Below are positions 44,737 through 53,534 of a stretch of DNA of 64,000 bases, in pieces (position 1 is the stretch's first letter; the number at the start of each line of letters is the position of its first letter). This DNA is from an uncultured Caldilineaceae bacterium (GTDB lineage: Bacteria > Chloroflexota > Anaerolineae > Caldilineales > Caldilineaceae). Under the pieces are notes generated by a model that was given only the letters and a program-made list of their open reading frames with translations, ran no database searches and was not told the DNA's origin. Position numbers and translations under genes: made by a program. Location of the stretch: the NCBI GenBank assembly GCA_951812725.1, contig OX638330.1:1922001-1986000 (forward strand), in the 5' to 3' direction.

Positions 44737-45624
44737 CTAACCAGCGCCCAACCCCTGTCGATCTGTATGGGCGCGAAGAAGGTGTCCTTCCATGCTTGTA
44801 ACGTACAGATCGCGCAATTCGGGGCCGCCAAATGTACAGTTGGTCGGGCTGTCGCAGGGCAGAGGATGGGTCTCCAGCACTCTTCCGTTTGGCGCGAAAA
44901 CGTAAATCATCCCACCTGGGCCGCTGATCCCCCAACCGGCAGTGGCTACTATATTTCCTTCACTGTCGAAGCACATGCCGTCCACGCCTCGATGAGGGTA
45001 GAAATTGTGGAGTATTTCAAAGGGCCCTACGATTGGATCGGGTGTACCCGATTCCCCTTCGACCACAGGATAAGCCCGCAGGTCACGCAACTCGCCTTCA
45101 CCGTGTTTGCTCTGGGCAACATAGAGTGTTTTTTCGTCAGGGGAAAGCAGCAGTCCATTGGGTGCGGTCGTGTCGTAGGTCACACGCACGGGCTGCCAGC
45201 TTCCGTCCACTTGCTTGTCCAATCGGTAGACCGACTCGTGATCCAATTCCATATCGTCACGGAAGTCGCCATATCGTGGATCTGTAAACCAGATTCGACC
45301 CATGCTGTCGATAGCAAGATCATTAGGGCTATTGAGACGCTTCCCTTCGAATTCGTCACACACGACTATAGTTTCAACACCCTCAGCGTACTGCACCATG
45401 CGTCGACCGCCGCCTTCACATGCGTTCACAACACCTTTTGCGTCCAGCATCAGGCCATTGGCCTGGTTCGTGCCCTCTCGCCAGACGCTGACCTGACCGT
45501 CGCCAGGGTCGTAACGCATAATGCGACTGTTGGGAATGTTGGTGAACAGGAGTGAATTGCGGTACCAGACCGGCCCTTCTGTCAGGCCAATGGGTTCCAG
45601 CAACACTTCAAACTGCCAGGACAT
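44737..45624 (-). CDS. SMP-30/gluconolactonase-family lactonase
   Basis: 295 residues from ATG 45624 with AGGAGG upstream. Six-bladed propeller with family motifs: EGPVWYRNSLLFTNIPN near the N-terminus, LNSPNDLAIDSMGRIWFTDP with the metal Asn, NGLLLSPDEKTLYVAQ, and the Asp in RGVDGMCFDSEGN. These enzymes open aldonolactones with a divalent metal. It is 12 bp downstream of a TIM-barrel isomerase, suggesting a sugar-lactone route. Confidence 0.85.
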   Translation of the reverse strand: MSWQFEVLLEPIGLTEGPVWYRNSLLFTNIPNSRIMRYDPGDGQVSVWREGTNQANGLMLDAKGVVNACEGGGRRMVQYAEGVETIVVCDEFEGKRLNSPNDLAIDSMGRIWFTDPRYGDFRDDMELDHESVYRLDKQVDGSWQPVRVTYDTTAPNGLLLSPDEKTLYVAQSKHGEGELRDLRAYPVVEGESGTPDPIVGPFEILHNFYPHRGVDGMCFDSEGNIVATAGWGISGPGGMIYVFAPNGRVLETHPLPCDSPTNCTFGGPELRDLYVTSMEGHLLRAHTDRQGLGAG

Positions 45625-45636
45625 GCAAGCCTCCTG

Positions 45637-46428
45637 CTAATACTGAAGAAGATAATCAGCGCCACAGTCTATGGCTATCTTACGGCTTCGCTTGAGCGCC
45701 TGAAACGGATCTCCAAGTTGTGGGCTTAGTTCAAGACTGACGGCACTGGAATATCCAATGTCCTGAAGTGCTTCAAACGTTCCTCGAAGCGTCTCTGTTG
45801 TCAGCACGCCATCCAGCAGAGCCCAATGCAAGTCGCCGGCACCATCATTGTCGTCGAGATGGACATAAAAGAGACGGTCGCCTGCCTGCCTGATGACTCC
45901 AGCGGGATTCTCACCGCTGATCTGGATATGGCCTATGTCAAACAGAAGTCCAAGGTTAGGATGATCGATCGCCTTGATGAAGTCGAGCGTTTCTGCAGCA
46001 GTTGGTAGAGCAGTCCCAGGAAAGTGCTCGATACATAGTCTGACATCGCGAGAAGCCGCGCTCTCGGCAGCGGTCGCAAGCGAGTCGGCATAGCAAGACA
46101 GGGCTTCATGGCTATCGTTACGACCGGGTACAAAGTAGACCACGCCGCCTCCCATCGCCGCACAGTCTTTTACAACCCGCTCAACGTGTTCCAATCCCTT
46201 TTTCCGATCCTTCGGATCCGAGCTGTCCAATTCGGCGTTGTCCGGCAACCCGAATGAAGCGGCTACTGAAGATACTCTAAGCGACTTGGCCTCTGAGAGG
46301 GCCTGCATTCTTGCTACATCCAAGAAGCCTGGCCTGATATCGAGCCAGCGGAAGCCCAAAGCCTCCATGTCCGCGATGACACTATCTGCAGAAGCGGTCA
46401 AAGCCCACACACAACATGACAAATACAT
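45637..46428 (-). CDS. Sugar phosphate isomerase/epimerase-like TIM barrel
   Basis: 263 residues from ATG 46428, 4 bp after the stop of the upstream gene; the frame extends to 46515 but would overlap that gene by 83 bp. Barrel motifs: FRWLDIRPG, VRLCIEHFPGTALPT (metal Glu region), LGLLFDIGHIQI (Asp, His), YVHLDDNDG (His) and VSLELSPQLG (Glu). Probable keto-sugar isomerase or epimerase. Middle gene of a three-gene unit with an unknown protein and the SMP-30 lactonase. Confidence 0.8.
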   Translation of the reverse strand: MYLSCCVWALTASADSVIADMEALGFRWLDIRPGFLDVARMQALSEAKSLRVSSVAASFGLPDNAELDSSDPKDRKKGLEHVERVVKDCAAMGGGVVYFVPGRNDSHEALSCYADSLATAAESAASRDVRLCIEHFPGTALPTAAETLDFIKAIDHPNLGLLFDIGHIQISGENPAGVIRQAGDRLFYVHLDDNDGAGDLHWALLDGVLTTETLRGTFEALQDIGYSSAVSLELSPQLGDPFQALKRSRKIAIDCGADYLLQY

Positions 46429-46432
46429 TTCG

Positions 46433-47863
46433 TTAGTATTCCGCCTGCTCTGTTTCCGCTGGCAACTGATCTTCGGCCTGATCACCTCCGCTGGCCAACA
46501 GTCCTTGTAGCTCACTCAGTTCGCTGCCCCGCAAATGGCGTTGCAGTTTGTGCGTGTGGCGTTTGCTCCAATCTTCGATAGCCGGCGTCATTTGGGTAAT
46601 CGTCGAAAAGTCTCCGGGGAAGCGAAGAGGGTCGCCTCCTAGCCAGCGGCCGTGCCGACCCGAGAGAGTTGTGTTCCAAATCTTGGCAGGAATCACGTCT
46701 GGGGTTAGGTTTCCGGTTGGCCAGGCCTGAAACAACACCGGAATCCGTGGTGGAAAATCTGGCAAGATACCTTGTAACAGGAGATGACTTCGGCTGCACG
46801 TAGCCGGCAACCAGAGTGGGATTACCGGACTCCGCAGCCCAATCACCGGATTCATCTGCGGACCACTTTCGACCAGAATTGCGCCTGGCTGGATTCCCAA
46901 AAGATAGAACAGCCACTGCCAGGCATAAAAGGCCGTCCGGCTGATTTCGTCGATTGACGAAAATGAAAGCGTGTGAATTGGTAAGCCCTCGTCAACAGCG
47001 TGGTCACGGACGGAGGTGGCGAAACCGGAAATCGAGCCCCACTGGGCCTCCGGCTGATATGTCCAGTGGCGGGAAAGCCGCCAGCCACTCCGTTGAACAC
47101 CCCCTTCCTCATGCAGCCAGTCGTCCAGCCAAGGGGTACCACGGATAAACTCCTGATCAGTAAACCCTCCATACCCACCAATCTGCAATCGGTGACGAGC
47201 CCCTATCTCGTACTGGCTCCACTTAGAGGAACAGGTTAAGAGTAACAGCGATCCGCCTGGCGTTAGACGTTCGCGAATAAACCTCTTGTAGTGGTCCGGC
47301 AAGGTTGCCAACTTGAGATAGATGCTGACACCACGCTTTATCTGCTGCCGCCCGTGGATAGGATCGAAAACGCTTACAGCGAGCAAGTCAGGATTGTGGT
47401 TCAGAATTGGCGTCAGCAGATCGACGCTGCGCTGCTGATAGCCGGAAATGTCGTCAGGTTTACCTCGTGAGGAGAATGTGATGGGAAAGCCGTCGGCTAA
47501 CAGAGGGGCGCCTAGGCTGGCGCAAATGTGGGCGGTGGCCCCGGAAGGCACGCCAACCACGATTGTATCGAATCGCCTGTCCGGATCAAGATTGTCGTAC
47601 TGGCTAACGTTCCACTGAGCAAGGTCAGTCGTGGTCAGGTTAAAGGAGAGAGAACGGTTTTGCGGCCTGTTCTCAGTAGCCCAAACCGCCATACCAGCCC
47701 CCCAACTTCGGGGAAGATGCGAACTGAGTCGAAGAATCGACAACTGTCGTCCCAACTTGGCATTTGCCGCCGGGTGGTGAAATCGGTTATTCAGGGCGGC
47801 AGCGACTGCTGCCACTGCCCCTGTAGCGACATCAAAACCTACAGGATGGTAGTTCACTGGCAA
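46433..47863 (-). CDS. Unrecognised protein, possibly an enzyme with a transferase-like segment
   Basis: 476 residues from a TTG with AAGGA upstream; a GTG two codons later is equally possible. No signal peptide or membrane segment. A central part (FDTIVVGVPSGATAHICASL, and RERLTPGGSLLLLTCSSKW) has the feel of a Rossmann or methyltransferase strand-loop pattern, but no full SAM motif is present. A second part has FYLLGIQPGAILVESGP, and the C-terminus is acidic. It is the first gene of a unit with the sugar isomerase (4-bp gap) and SMP-30 lactonase, so a role in sugar-acid metabolism is possible only by association. Confidence 0.55.
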   Translation of the reverse strand: MPVNYHPVGFDVATGAVAAVAAALNNRFHHPAANAKLGRQLSILRLSSHLPRSWGAGMAVWATENRPQNRSLSFNLTTTDLAQWNVSQYDNLDPDRRFDTIVVGVPSGATAHICASLGAPLLADGFPITFSSRGKPDDISGYQQRSVDLLTPILNHNPDLLAVSVFDPIHGRQQIKRGVSIYLKLATLPDHYKRFIRERLTPGGSLLLLTCSSKWSQYEIGARHRLQIGGYGGFTDQEFIRGTPWLDDWLHEEGGVQRSGWRLSRHWTYQPEAQWGSISGFATSVRDHAVDEGLPIHTLSFSSIDEISRTAFYAWQWLFYLLGIQPGAILVESGPQMNPVIGLRSPVIPLWLPATCSRSHLLLQGILPDFPPRIPVLFQAWPTGNLTPDVIPAKIWNTTLSGRHGRWLGGDPLRFPGDFSTITQMTPAIEDWSKRHTHKLQRHLRGSELSELQGLLASGGDQAEDQLPAETEQAEY

Positions 47864-48222
47864 GATGAATCCTTGAGCCTGGCTGCGCCGGCTGTGCGCC
47901 TACTTCCGTCTCCGCCAGGAGTCTCATCTCCCCCGCCGCCCAAAGCGGGCTCGAGACGGCCGGCAGATTTGATCCTCAGTATAGCCGACGTGCGATGGCA
48001 TCGCAATTCCAGTTCATGTACAACTTATCACACTTTAGTAGAAGAAAAAAAACGCCAAGAATAAGCCCTCTGTGAATGTTTCTCGGAAAGAGATACCCTC
48101 GCTGGCTTGGTCTTTCTGTGAGCTTCCGTACAGCACCCACGTTGACGGGTATGATCTCATGTGTTAGTCTACCGGGCGCGTTTCACGAAGATTGAGAGTG
48201 ACCCACCTATTGAGGCCCCACT
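47864..48222. other. Divergent intergenic region with gltX promoter candidate
   Basis: No gene is seen. It separates the unknown gene (minus) from gltX (plus). A possible gltX promoter is TTGACG at 48142-48147, 17-bp spacer and TAGTCT at 48165-48170 (3 of 6 to TATAAT). An A-rich stretch lies at about 48040-48060. Confidence 0.4.
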
Positions 48223-49755
48223 ATGAAAACAGATGGCGACAGTCCAGCCCGTGTTCGATTCGCCCCCAGCCCTACCGGTCACCTGCATTTGGGTGGCCTG
48301 CGTACAGCTCTATTTGACTGGCTGTGGGCGCGAAAAACGGGCGGACAGTTTATTCTTCGCATTGAAGATACGGATCGCAGACGATTCGACCCTGAAAGCA
48401 TGGACAGTTTGATACGAGGATTGCGATGGCTGGGCCTGGATTGGGACGAAGGTCCGGACATCGGAGGGCCATTCGCGCCTTACGTTCAGTCGCAGCGGCA
48501 GGAAATCTACCAGGAGAAAGCACAGGAACTGATAGACCGCGGCCACGCCTACAAATGCTTTTGCACGCCAGAACGCCTGGCTTCGTTGCGAGACGAACAG
48601 AGGCGCGCCGGGCGTCGAACGGGCTATGATAGACATTGCAGGACGCTGTCAGACGCGGAACGAAGCCAACGCGAGGCTGAGGGAATATCTTCGGTCATTC
48701 GTTTCGCTGTGCCTCTGGACGGCGTTACAGTCTACCACGACTTGGTGCGGGGTGATATTCAAGTCGAAAACAGACATTTGCAGGATGAAATACTGCTGAA
48801 GGCCGACGGGCTGCCGACTTATCATTTGGCCGCAATGGTAGATGACAACCTGATGAAGATTACGCACGTCTTGCGTGGTGAAGAGTGGTTGGCTACCGCG
48901 CCGATTCACAAGCTCATCGTTGATGCCTTTGGATGGGAAATGCCGGTATTGGTTCACTTGCCAGTCATTCTGGACCCCAGTGGCAAGGGCAAGATGAGCA
49001 AACGAAAGAAGCTGGTGGCAGGTAAGGAGTTTTTGGCGCTTGTTCACGAGTTTCAGGATGCAGGATATTTGCCTGATGCCATGTTCAATTTTCTCACTAA
49101 CGTGGGTTGGAATTTCGACCCTGAGGAGGAAGTTTTCAGCCGCGAAGAAGCCATTGAGCGCTTTTGCTTAGACGAAATCAACCCGTCTGCGGCGGCATTG
49201 CCCTACGAGAAGCTGGACTGGCTAAATGGACTCTACATTCGTGGACTGACACCCGTGGCCCTCAAAGCAGCTCTTATACCGTATTTGAGTCGGCAACTGG
49301 GCCTTTCGGAAGCAGAGTTGCATTCGGATCGAAAGTTGGATGTTCTGATCCCTGTAATTCAGGAGCGCCTTAAACGACTTGACGAAGGAGCAGATTGGGT
49401 CGACTGGGCGTATCTGACTTCGGACGAGATAACGTACTCTGATCCAAAGCTGTTGATTGGACGCAAGATGGACGCAGCCCAGAGCATAGCGATGTTGCGC
49501 GCCGGCGCCGCCTTGTTGGAGGAAGTGGTACTTTTCGATGCAGACGCGATCCAGGAAGCTTTTCGTGAAAGGGCATCCGAACTTGGGGTGAAAGCGGGCA
49601 ACTTATTTGGCCCCATTCGCGGTGCAATTAGCGGAAAGAAGGTTTCTCCGCCGCTGTTTGAGAGTATCGTCGCTCTTGGCCGCCACGAAACATTGCAGCG
49701 TATTGGACGTGCGACAGCCTTTTTGGAAGGGCTAACGATAGAGGAAGGCGTATAG
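48223..49755 (+). CDS. gltX: Glutamyl-tRNA synthetase
   Basis: 510 residues. HIGH motif in APSPTGHLHLGGLRTALF, followed by LRIEDTDRRRF; KMSKR motif in GKGKMSKRKKLVAG. CFCTPERL lies in the connecting region. The C-terminal helical anticodon-binding part is of bacterial length. It charges tRNA-Glu. In bacteria without GlnRS the enzyme also mischarges tRNA-Gln for later amidation by GatCAB. A tRNA-Gln gene lies 134 bp downstream on the same strand, which makes that double role worth considering here. Confidence 0.95.
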   Translation: MKTDGDSPARVRFAPSPTGHLHLGGLRTALFDWLWARKTGGQFILRIEDTDRRRFDPESMDSLIRGLRWLGLDWDEGPDIGGPFAPYVQSQRQEIYQEKAQELIDRGHAYKCFCTPERLASLRDEQRRAGRRTGYDRHCRTLSDAERSQREAEGISSVIRFAVPLDGVTVYHDLVRGDIQVENRHLQDEILLKADGLPTYHLAAMVDDNLMKITHVLRGEEWLATAPIHKLIVDAFGWEMPVLVHLPVILDPSGKGKMSKRKKLVAGKEFLALVHEFQDAGYLPDAMFNFLTNVGWNFDPEEEVFSREEAIERFCLDEINPSAAALPYEKLDWLNGLYIRGLTPVALKAALIPYLSRQLGLSEAELHSDRKLDVLIPVIQERLKRLDEGADWVDWAYLTSDEITYSDPKLLIGRKMDAAQSIAMLRAGAALLEEVVLFDADAIQEAFRERASELGVKAGNLFGPIRGAISGKKVSPPLFESIVALGRHETLQRIGRATAFLEGLTIEEGV

Positions 49756-49839
49756 TTTCTGTGATGTACACAGGCTGGCCGCTGACTGAAGGCCCGCTGC
49801 AACTACTGTCACATATCTAGTTTGGATGATTGGCAGTTT

Positions 49840-49868
49840 TTGTTCCCGACCATCCGATATGTTACTAT
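49840..49868 (+). promoter_or_regulatory. Promoter candidate of the tRNA-Gln gene
   Basis: TTGTTC at 49840-49845, 17-bp spacer, TACTAT at 49863-49868, ending 21 bp before the mature tRNA. This gives the tRNA its own start even if gltX reads through. Confidence 0.45.
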
Positions 49869-49889
49869 AGTTCGTACTGGTCGGTTCGG

Positions 49890-49960
49890 TGGGGGATAGT
49901 TTAATCGGCAAAACGCCTGACTCTGGATCAGGTGATCGGGGTTCAAATCCCTGTCCCCCA
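49890..49960 (+). tRNA. tRNA-Gln (anticodon CTG)
   Basis: Cloverleaf: acceptor TGGGGGA / TCCCCCA (7 bp), D arm GTTT..AAAC, anticodon stem CCTGA / TCAGG around loop CTCTGGA (anticodon CTG), T arm CGGGG-TTCAAAT-CCCTG. 71 nt; the final CCA belongs to the acceptor stem and is followed by GTC, so a separate CCA tail is not encoded. Same strand as gltX. Confidence 0.92.
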
Positions 49961-49973
49961 GTCTATCTAATCT

Positions 49974-50002
49974 GTGTCAGTAGCCGGGGCCGTAACTGAC
50001 AC
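49974..50002 (+). terminator. Stem-loop after tRNA-Gln
   Basis: GTGTCAGT / ACTGACAC (8 bp perfect) with a 13-nt G+C-rich loop, starting 14 bp after the tRNA and followed by ATTATTCT. A plausible tRNA terminator or processing signal. Confidence 0.45.
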
Positions 50003-50020
50003 ATTATTCTCTAGAATTAG

Positions 50021-50061
50021 CGCCGCTTTCGCTAGCGTTACTGGAATACGCGAAAGCGGCG
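50021..50061. terminator. Bidirectional terminator-like hairpin between tRNA-Gln and HMG-CoA reductase
   Basis: Perfect 12-bp stem CGCCGCTTTCGC / GCGAAAGCGGCG with a 17-nt loop, followed on the plus strand by TTTGCTGTTTTGC. It lies between the plus-strand gltX/tRNA-Gln and the convergent HMG-CoA reductase gene and could stop both. Confidence 0.55.
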
Positions 50062-50142
50062 TTTGCTGTTTTGCAGGTTTTTGGATTGGGGCACTGCCTG
50101 ACTGCGTACTTACTCGGAGGTCGGCTGGCCCAATATTTGGGC

Positions 50143-51690
50143 CTACCGATTACGTCCGTACTCCTCATGGCTACTGACCCAGTCCAGAGAGCTGATGGCA
50201 GCGGCCAGCGAGAGTTCTCCCGCCAATACAGTTCCTGCTACAATTTCCGCAAACTTATATACTTTGCCCTTGCCGCTACAGCCCAGCAGTTCCAGGCATT
50301 CACGTTGGGTTGCCAACCCCGTGCCGCCACCGTAAGTAGCGACAATTAGCGATGGAATCGTTATCGAGATGTAGAGATCGTCCTTCTCCGTCAGTTCAAC
50401 GTATATCAGGCCGGCAGAGGATTCTGAGACGTTTGCCACGTCCTGGCCGGTTGCAATAAATATGGCAGTAATAGCGTTTGCCGAGTGGAGTCCGTTGTTG
50501 TTGACACCAGCCAGAATTGAGCCGATGTTGGCAACTCCGTAATGATAGAAAAGTTGCTCTGGTGCTACTCGCATATTCTGGATTAGCACATCGCGCGGAA
50601 TGATCGCCTCTGCCGTTACGCGCTTTCCGCGCGTGCGCATAATATTCACCTGCGACGCTTTTTTGTCTGTGGCAAAGTTCGACTCCAGATAGAAGCGTTT
50701 GATTTCCTGGCCATCGTAATTGTCCAGAATCCACGAACAGGCGGCAAAAGTAGCCCGCCCCACCATGTTCTGGCCTCCCGCGTCTCCGGTCTGGTAATTG
50801 AATCGCAAAAAGGCGAACTTATTTGACTGGTAGGGGTCAATGTTGTCCAGTTTGGCCACACTTGAGGTGGCCTCGGCCTCTTCTCTTATTGGCGTCATGT
50901 TTTCGCCAACCCATTCCATAAAATCGCGTGCCCCGCGGGCATCTTCAAAAACAAAGACCGGAGCCCTTTGCATTGCATCGGCAACCACAGTGCACTTGAC
51001 GCCGCCCGACAGGTTGAGCAGCTTCATGCCGCGGTTATAAGAGGCGACGAGTGTTCCCTCAGTGGTAGCAAGTGGAATCAGGAAATCGCCTTTGGCATGC
51101 TCGCCGCAGACCGTTAGAGGTCCGGCAAAGCCGATCGGCACCTGGGCCACGCCTGTGAAATTCTCAATATTGCCCTGCAGGTTGTGGGGGTCAAAAGAAT
51201 ACTGAGATACGTGTTCAAGCGAATGGCCAGTGTAGTCAGCGACGAAAGTCTGTCGGGCGCGAATTGCCGAGTCGCTGTAGTCGTCATCTCGGTCGCGTGG
51301 GATTCGCGGCGCGTCAACTTTCTCCGAAATGGCATCATCGACCGTGAACTGAATCCGGCCAAAAGGGGAGGTCTGGACACCGATCTGAATCGCGTGAGGT
51401 CCCTTTTCCAAGGGTGATATCCGTGCCGTGATTATCACTTCTTTGCGTAAAGGAAATTCCAAAGGCCCGCCGCTGTTGACCTGCTCTGGTGAAATTGCAT
51501 GTCCGTCACCGAAGTCCAAAGACAGATTGTCATTGGGAATTTCACGGCCGTCAATGCTGATGCCATGAAATCCCGTCAACTTTGCATCGCTCAGTCGATT
51601 CTTGATCGAAAACTGTACGCCCTCCGCCGTGTTCTGCAGGCTGGCATATGTGTAAAGGCGCTTCAACAACATTGTTGGAATCAGTGCCAT
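50143..51690 (-). CDS. Hydroxymethylglutaryl-CoA reductase with N-terminal extension
   Basis: 515 residues from ATG 51690, GGAGAG upstream. The catalytic part (about 170-515) has ENFTGVAQVPIGFAGPL, ATTEGTLVASYNRG (catalytic Glu), DAGGQNMV (substrate/cofactor loop), TYGGGTGLATQRE, and SSHEEYGRNR carrying a His where class I enzymes have theirs. It makes mevalonate from HMG-CoA, the committed step of the mevalonate pathway, known in Chloroflexota. About 140 N-terminal residues (RLYTYASLQNTAEGVQFSIK onward) look like a beta-rich domain, not the membrane anchor of eukaryotic enzymes. MITE copy F lies 39 bp upstream of the start. Confidence 0.88.
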   Translation of the reverse strand: MALIPTMLLKRLYTYASLQNTAEGVQFSIKNRLSDAKLTGFHGISIDGREIPNDNLSLDFGDGHAISPEQVNSGGPLEFPLRKEVIITARISPLEKGPHAIQIGVQTSPFGRIQFTVDDAISEKVDAPRIPRDRDDDYSDSAIRARQTFVADYTGHSLEHVSQYSFDPHNLQGNIENFTGVAQVPIGFAGPLTVCGEHAKGDFLIPLATTEGTLVASYNRGMKLLNLSGGVKCTVVADAMQRAPVFVFEDARGARDFMEWVGENMTPIREEAEATSSVAKLDNIDPYQSNKFAFLRFNYQTGDAGGQNMVGRATFAACSWILDNYDGQEIKRFYLESNFATDKKASQVNIMRTRGKRVTAEAIIPRDVLIQNMRVAPEQLFYHYGVANIGSILAGVNNNGLHSANAITAIFIATGQDVANVSESSAGLIYVELTEKDDLYISITIPSLIVATYGGGTGLATQRECLELLGCSGKGKVYKFAEIVAGTVLAGELSLAAAISSLDWVSSHEEYGRNR

Positions 51691-51729
51691 GGGGTCTCTC
51701 CGTGAAAAATTCTGAAAACAGAGTTAATG

Positions 51730-52016
51730 TAACTATTCAGCTGTATTCTTCTGGCAATTTTGATTGATGAGAGCTAAGGTATTCGCTCTCTCCTCGCTCC
51801 CGTTTTGGGGCAGTCGGGACTTCGGCCCGCCCTTGTACGGGGGGACATCGCCCGCAACGCCTCTACCAAAGCCACGCCACGGCGTCCGACGTAGTCATAC
51901 CCTCGTTGCGCTCAATCAACGTTGCGGCTGCCTACAGGACACGCTATCAGTTAGCCTGTATTTCTCTGGGTTGAAGGGCAGGTCAAGTCGGACGCCCTAT
52001 GTGGGTTAGTAGTTAC
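51730..52016 (+). mobile_element. IS66-type MITE, copy F (old, diverged)
   Basis: 287 bp. Left end GTAACTATTCAGC, right end GGGTTAGTAGTTAC. Flanking octamers GAGTTAAT and AAGAAAAT match at only 5 of 8 positions. The interior core is recognisable (CAGTCGGGACTTCGGCCC, CCCTTGTACGG) but decayed, with both hairpins weakened. It lies between the HMG-CoA reductase start and the purD stop, both minus strand. Confidence 0.75.
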
Positions 52017-52123
52017 AAGAAAATCAGGTTGAAATTGGGCCGAGTTGGTTTTGGAGCAGGAGCTACAATGGACGCCGCAACCATTTTGCCAAGGGTCCCT
52101 CAATTCCTTCCGCAATCTTACCA

Positions 52124-53434
52124 TTAGTGTTGGGCAGCATTGAGCCCAATGTCAGTGCGCCATACCGCGCCTTCAAATGCAATATGGTCGACAGCACGAT
52201 AGACTTCTTTAGCCGCTTTCGTGAAGTTGGTCCCAGTGGCAGTTACTGAGAGTACGCGCCCGCCGTCCGTGAGAAATACCTCCTCATTCGAACTATCACT
52301 AGCTGGACTCGACTCGTCCAGCCTTGTCCCGGCGTGAAAGACGTAGGCGCCGTTGTCATTGACAGACGCTTTCGGGAGGCCTGAAATCCGCTTGCCAGTC
52401 TCATATTCTTCGGGATAGCCACCGGAGGCCATTACTACGTTTACAGCTGAATCCTGCGACCAGTCAGGTTCATTCTGAGCCAGGGTGCCTTGTATGCAGG
52501 CCTGCATCAGTTCGACCAGGTCACTTTGTAGCAGCGGCAGTATGACTTGGGCTTCGGGGTCGCCAAAACGACAGTTGAATTCCAGTACTCGGGGACCCAG
52601 TTCCGTTAACATGAGCCCAGCGTAGAGAACGCCTTTGTAGGGTGCACTTTCAGAGGCCAAGCCGGCCAGTGCAGGACGCAGAACAGTGCGTTCAGCTTCT
52701 TCCAACAGTTCCTGCGTTGCTAGGTGTGACGGGGCAAATGCGCCCATTCCGCCGGTATTAGGCCCTCCGTCCCCGTCTAGCAGTCGCTTGTGGTCCTGCG
52801 CTGCCGGCATGAGCCTGATGTCATGGCCGTCGCAGAACGCGAGTATTGATAGTTCGGGTCCCTGCAGGCGTTCCTCAACCAGGACGGTCGTGCCGGCGTC
52901 GCCAAAACGACGTTCCACCATCATCGCTCGCAGCTGTTCGACGGCCTCGTAATGACTTGTTGGCAGGAGAACGCCTTTGCCGGCGGCCAATCCACTGGCT
53001 TTCAGGACTGGGAGTACATCCAAATCATGGACAAAGTCGGCTGCCGATTCAAAGTCGGTGAAAACCTCAGCCCAGCCGGTTGGGATTCCGTGCCTATTCA
53101 TGAACGCCTTTGAGTAGGCCTTGGAGCCCTCCAGTTGCGACGCGGCTTTGCTTGGCCCGAATATCTGCAGCCCGTCCGCAACAAACTCGTCGACAACGCC
53201 TGCGACTAACGGGACCTCCGGTCCAACTACTGTTAGGTCAACCTCGTTCTCGTTAGCGAAACGGCGCAGTGCAGCCAAGTCATCGGCGGCAATCAGGACG
53301 TTTTTGCAGTTTGAAATTGAAGCGGTGCCGCCATTACCCGGCGCTACGAAGAGGCGCTCGGTGTGCCGCGACTGTGAAAGTTTCCATGCGAGTGCGTGCT
53401 CCCTGGCGCCGGAGCCGATGAGTAGAATTTTCAT
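52124..53434 (-). CDS. purD: Phosphoribosylamine-glycine ligase
   Basis: 436 residues from ATG 53434; a TTG seven codons upstream is less likely. Opening MKILLIGSGAREHALAWKL is diagnostic, followed by the ATP-grasp region (GPSKAASQLEGSKAYSKAFM) and GVLYAGLMLTELGPRVLEFN with RFGDPEAQ next, which holds the metal ligands. Catalyses GAR formation, step 2 of de novo purine synthesis. Last gene of the purL-Q-C-E-K-F-D run, 100 bp after purF. Confidence 0.95.
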   Translation of the reverse strand: MKILLIGSGAREHALAWKLSQSRHTERLFVAPGNGGTASISNCKNVLIAADDLAALRRFANENEVDLTVVGPEVPLVAGVVDEFVADGLQIFGPSKAASQLEGSKAYSKAFMNRHGIPTGWAEVFTDFESAADFVHDLDVLPVLKASGLAAGKGVLLPTSHYEAVEQLRAMMVERRFGDAGTTVLVEERLQGPELSILAFCDGHDIRLMPAAQDHKRLLDGDGGPNTGGMGAFAPSHLATQELLEEAERTVLRPALAGLASESAPYKGVLYAGLMLTELGPRVLEFNCRFGDPEAQVILPLLQSDLVELMQACIQGTLAQNEPDWSQDSAVNVVMASGGYPEEYETGKRISGLPKASVNDNGAYVFHAGTRLDESSPASDSSNEEVFLTDGGRVLSVTATGTNFTKAAKEVYRAVDHIAFEGAVWRTDIGLNAAQH

Positions 53435-53534
53435 ATTTGAATTAGAAGTTGGCAAAGCGGGAGGGTAATGCCTCTCCGCCAGTGTGGCAAAAGAGAGTTG
53501 GAGGCCTTTTCAAGTCACAGTGCTGTACGTCCTG

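Noticed and set aside
49890..50065. tRNA-Gln as an attachment site for an integrated element
   Set aside because: The tRNA 3' end is not repeated nearby and no integrase or phage gene is in the window.
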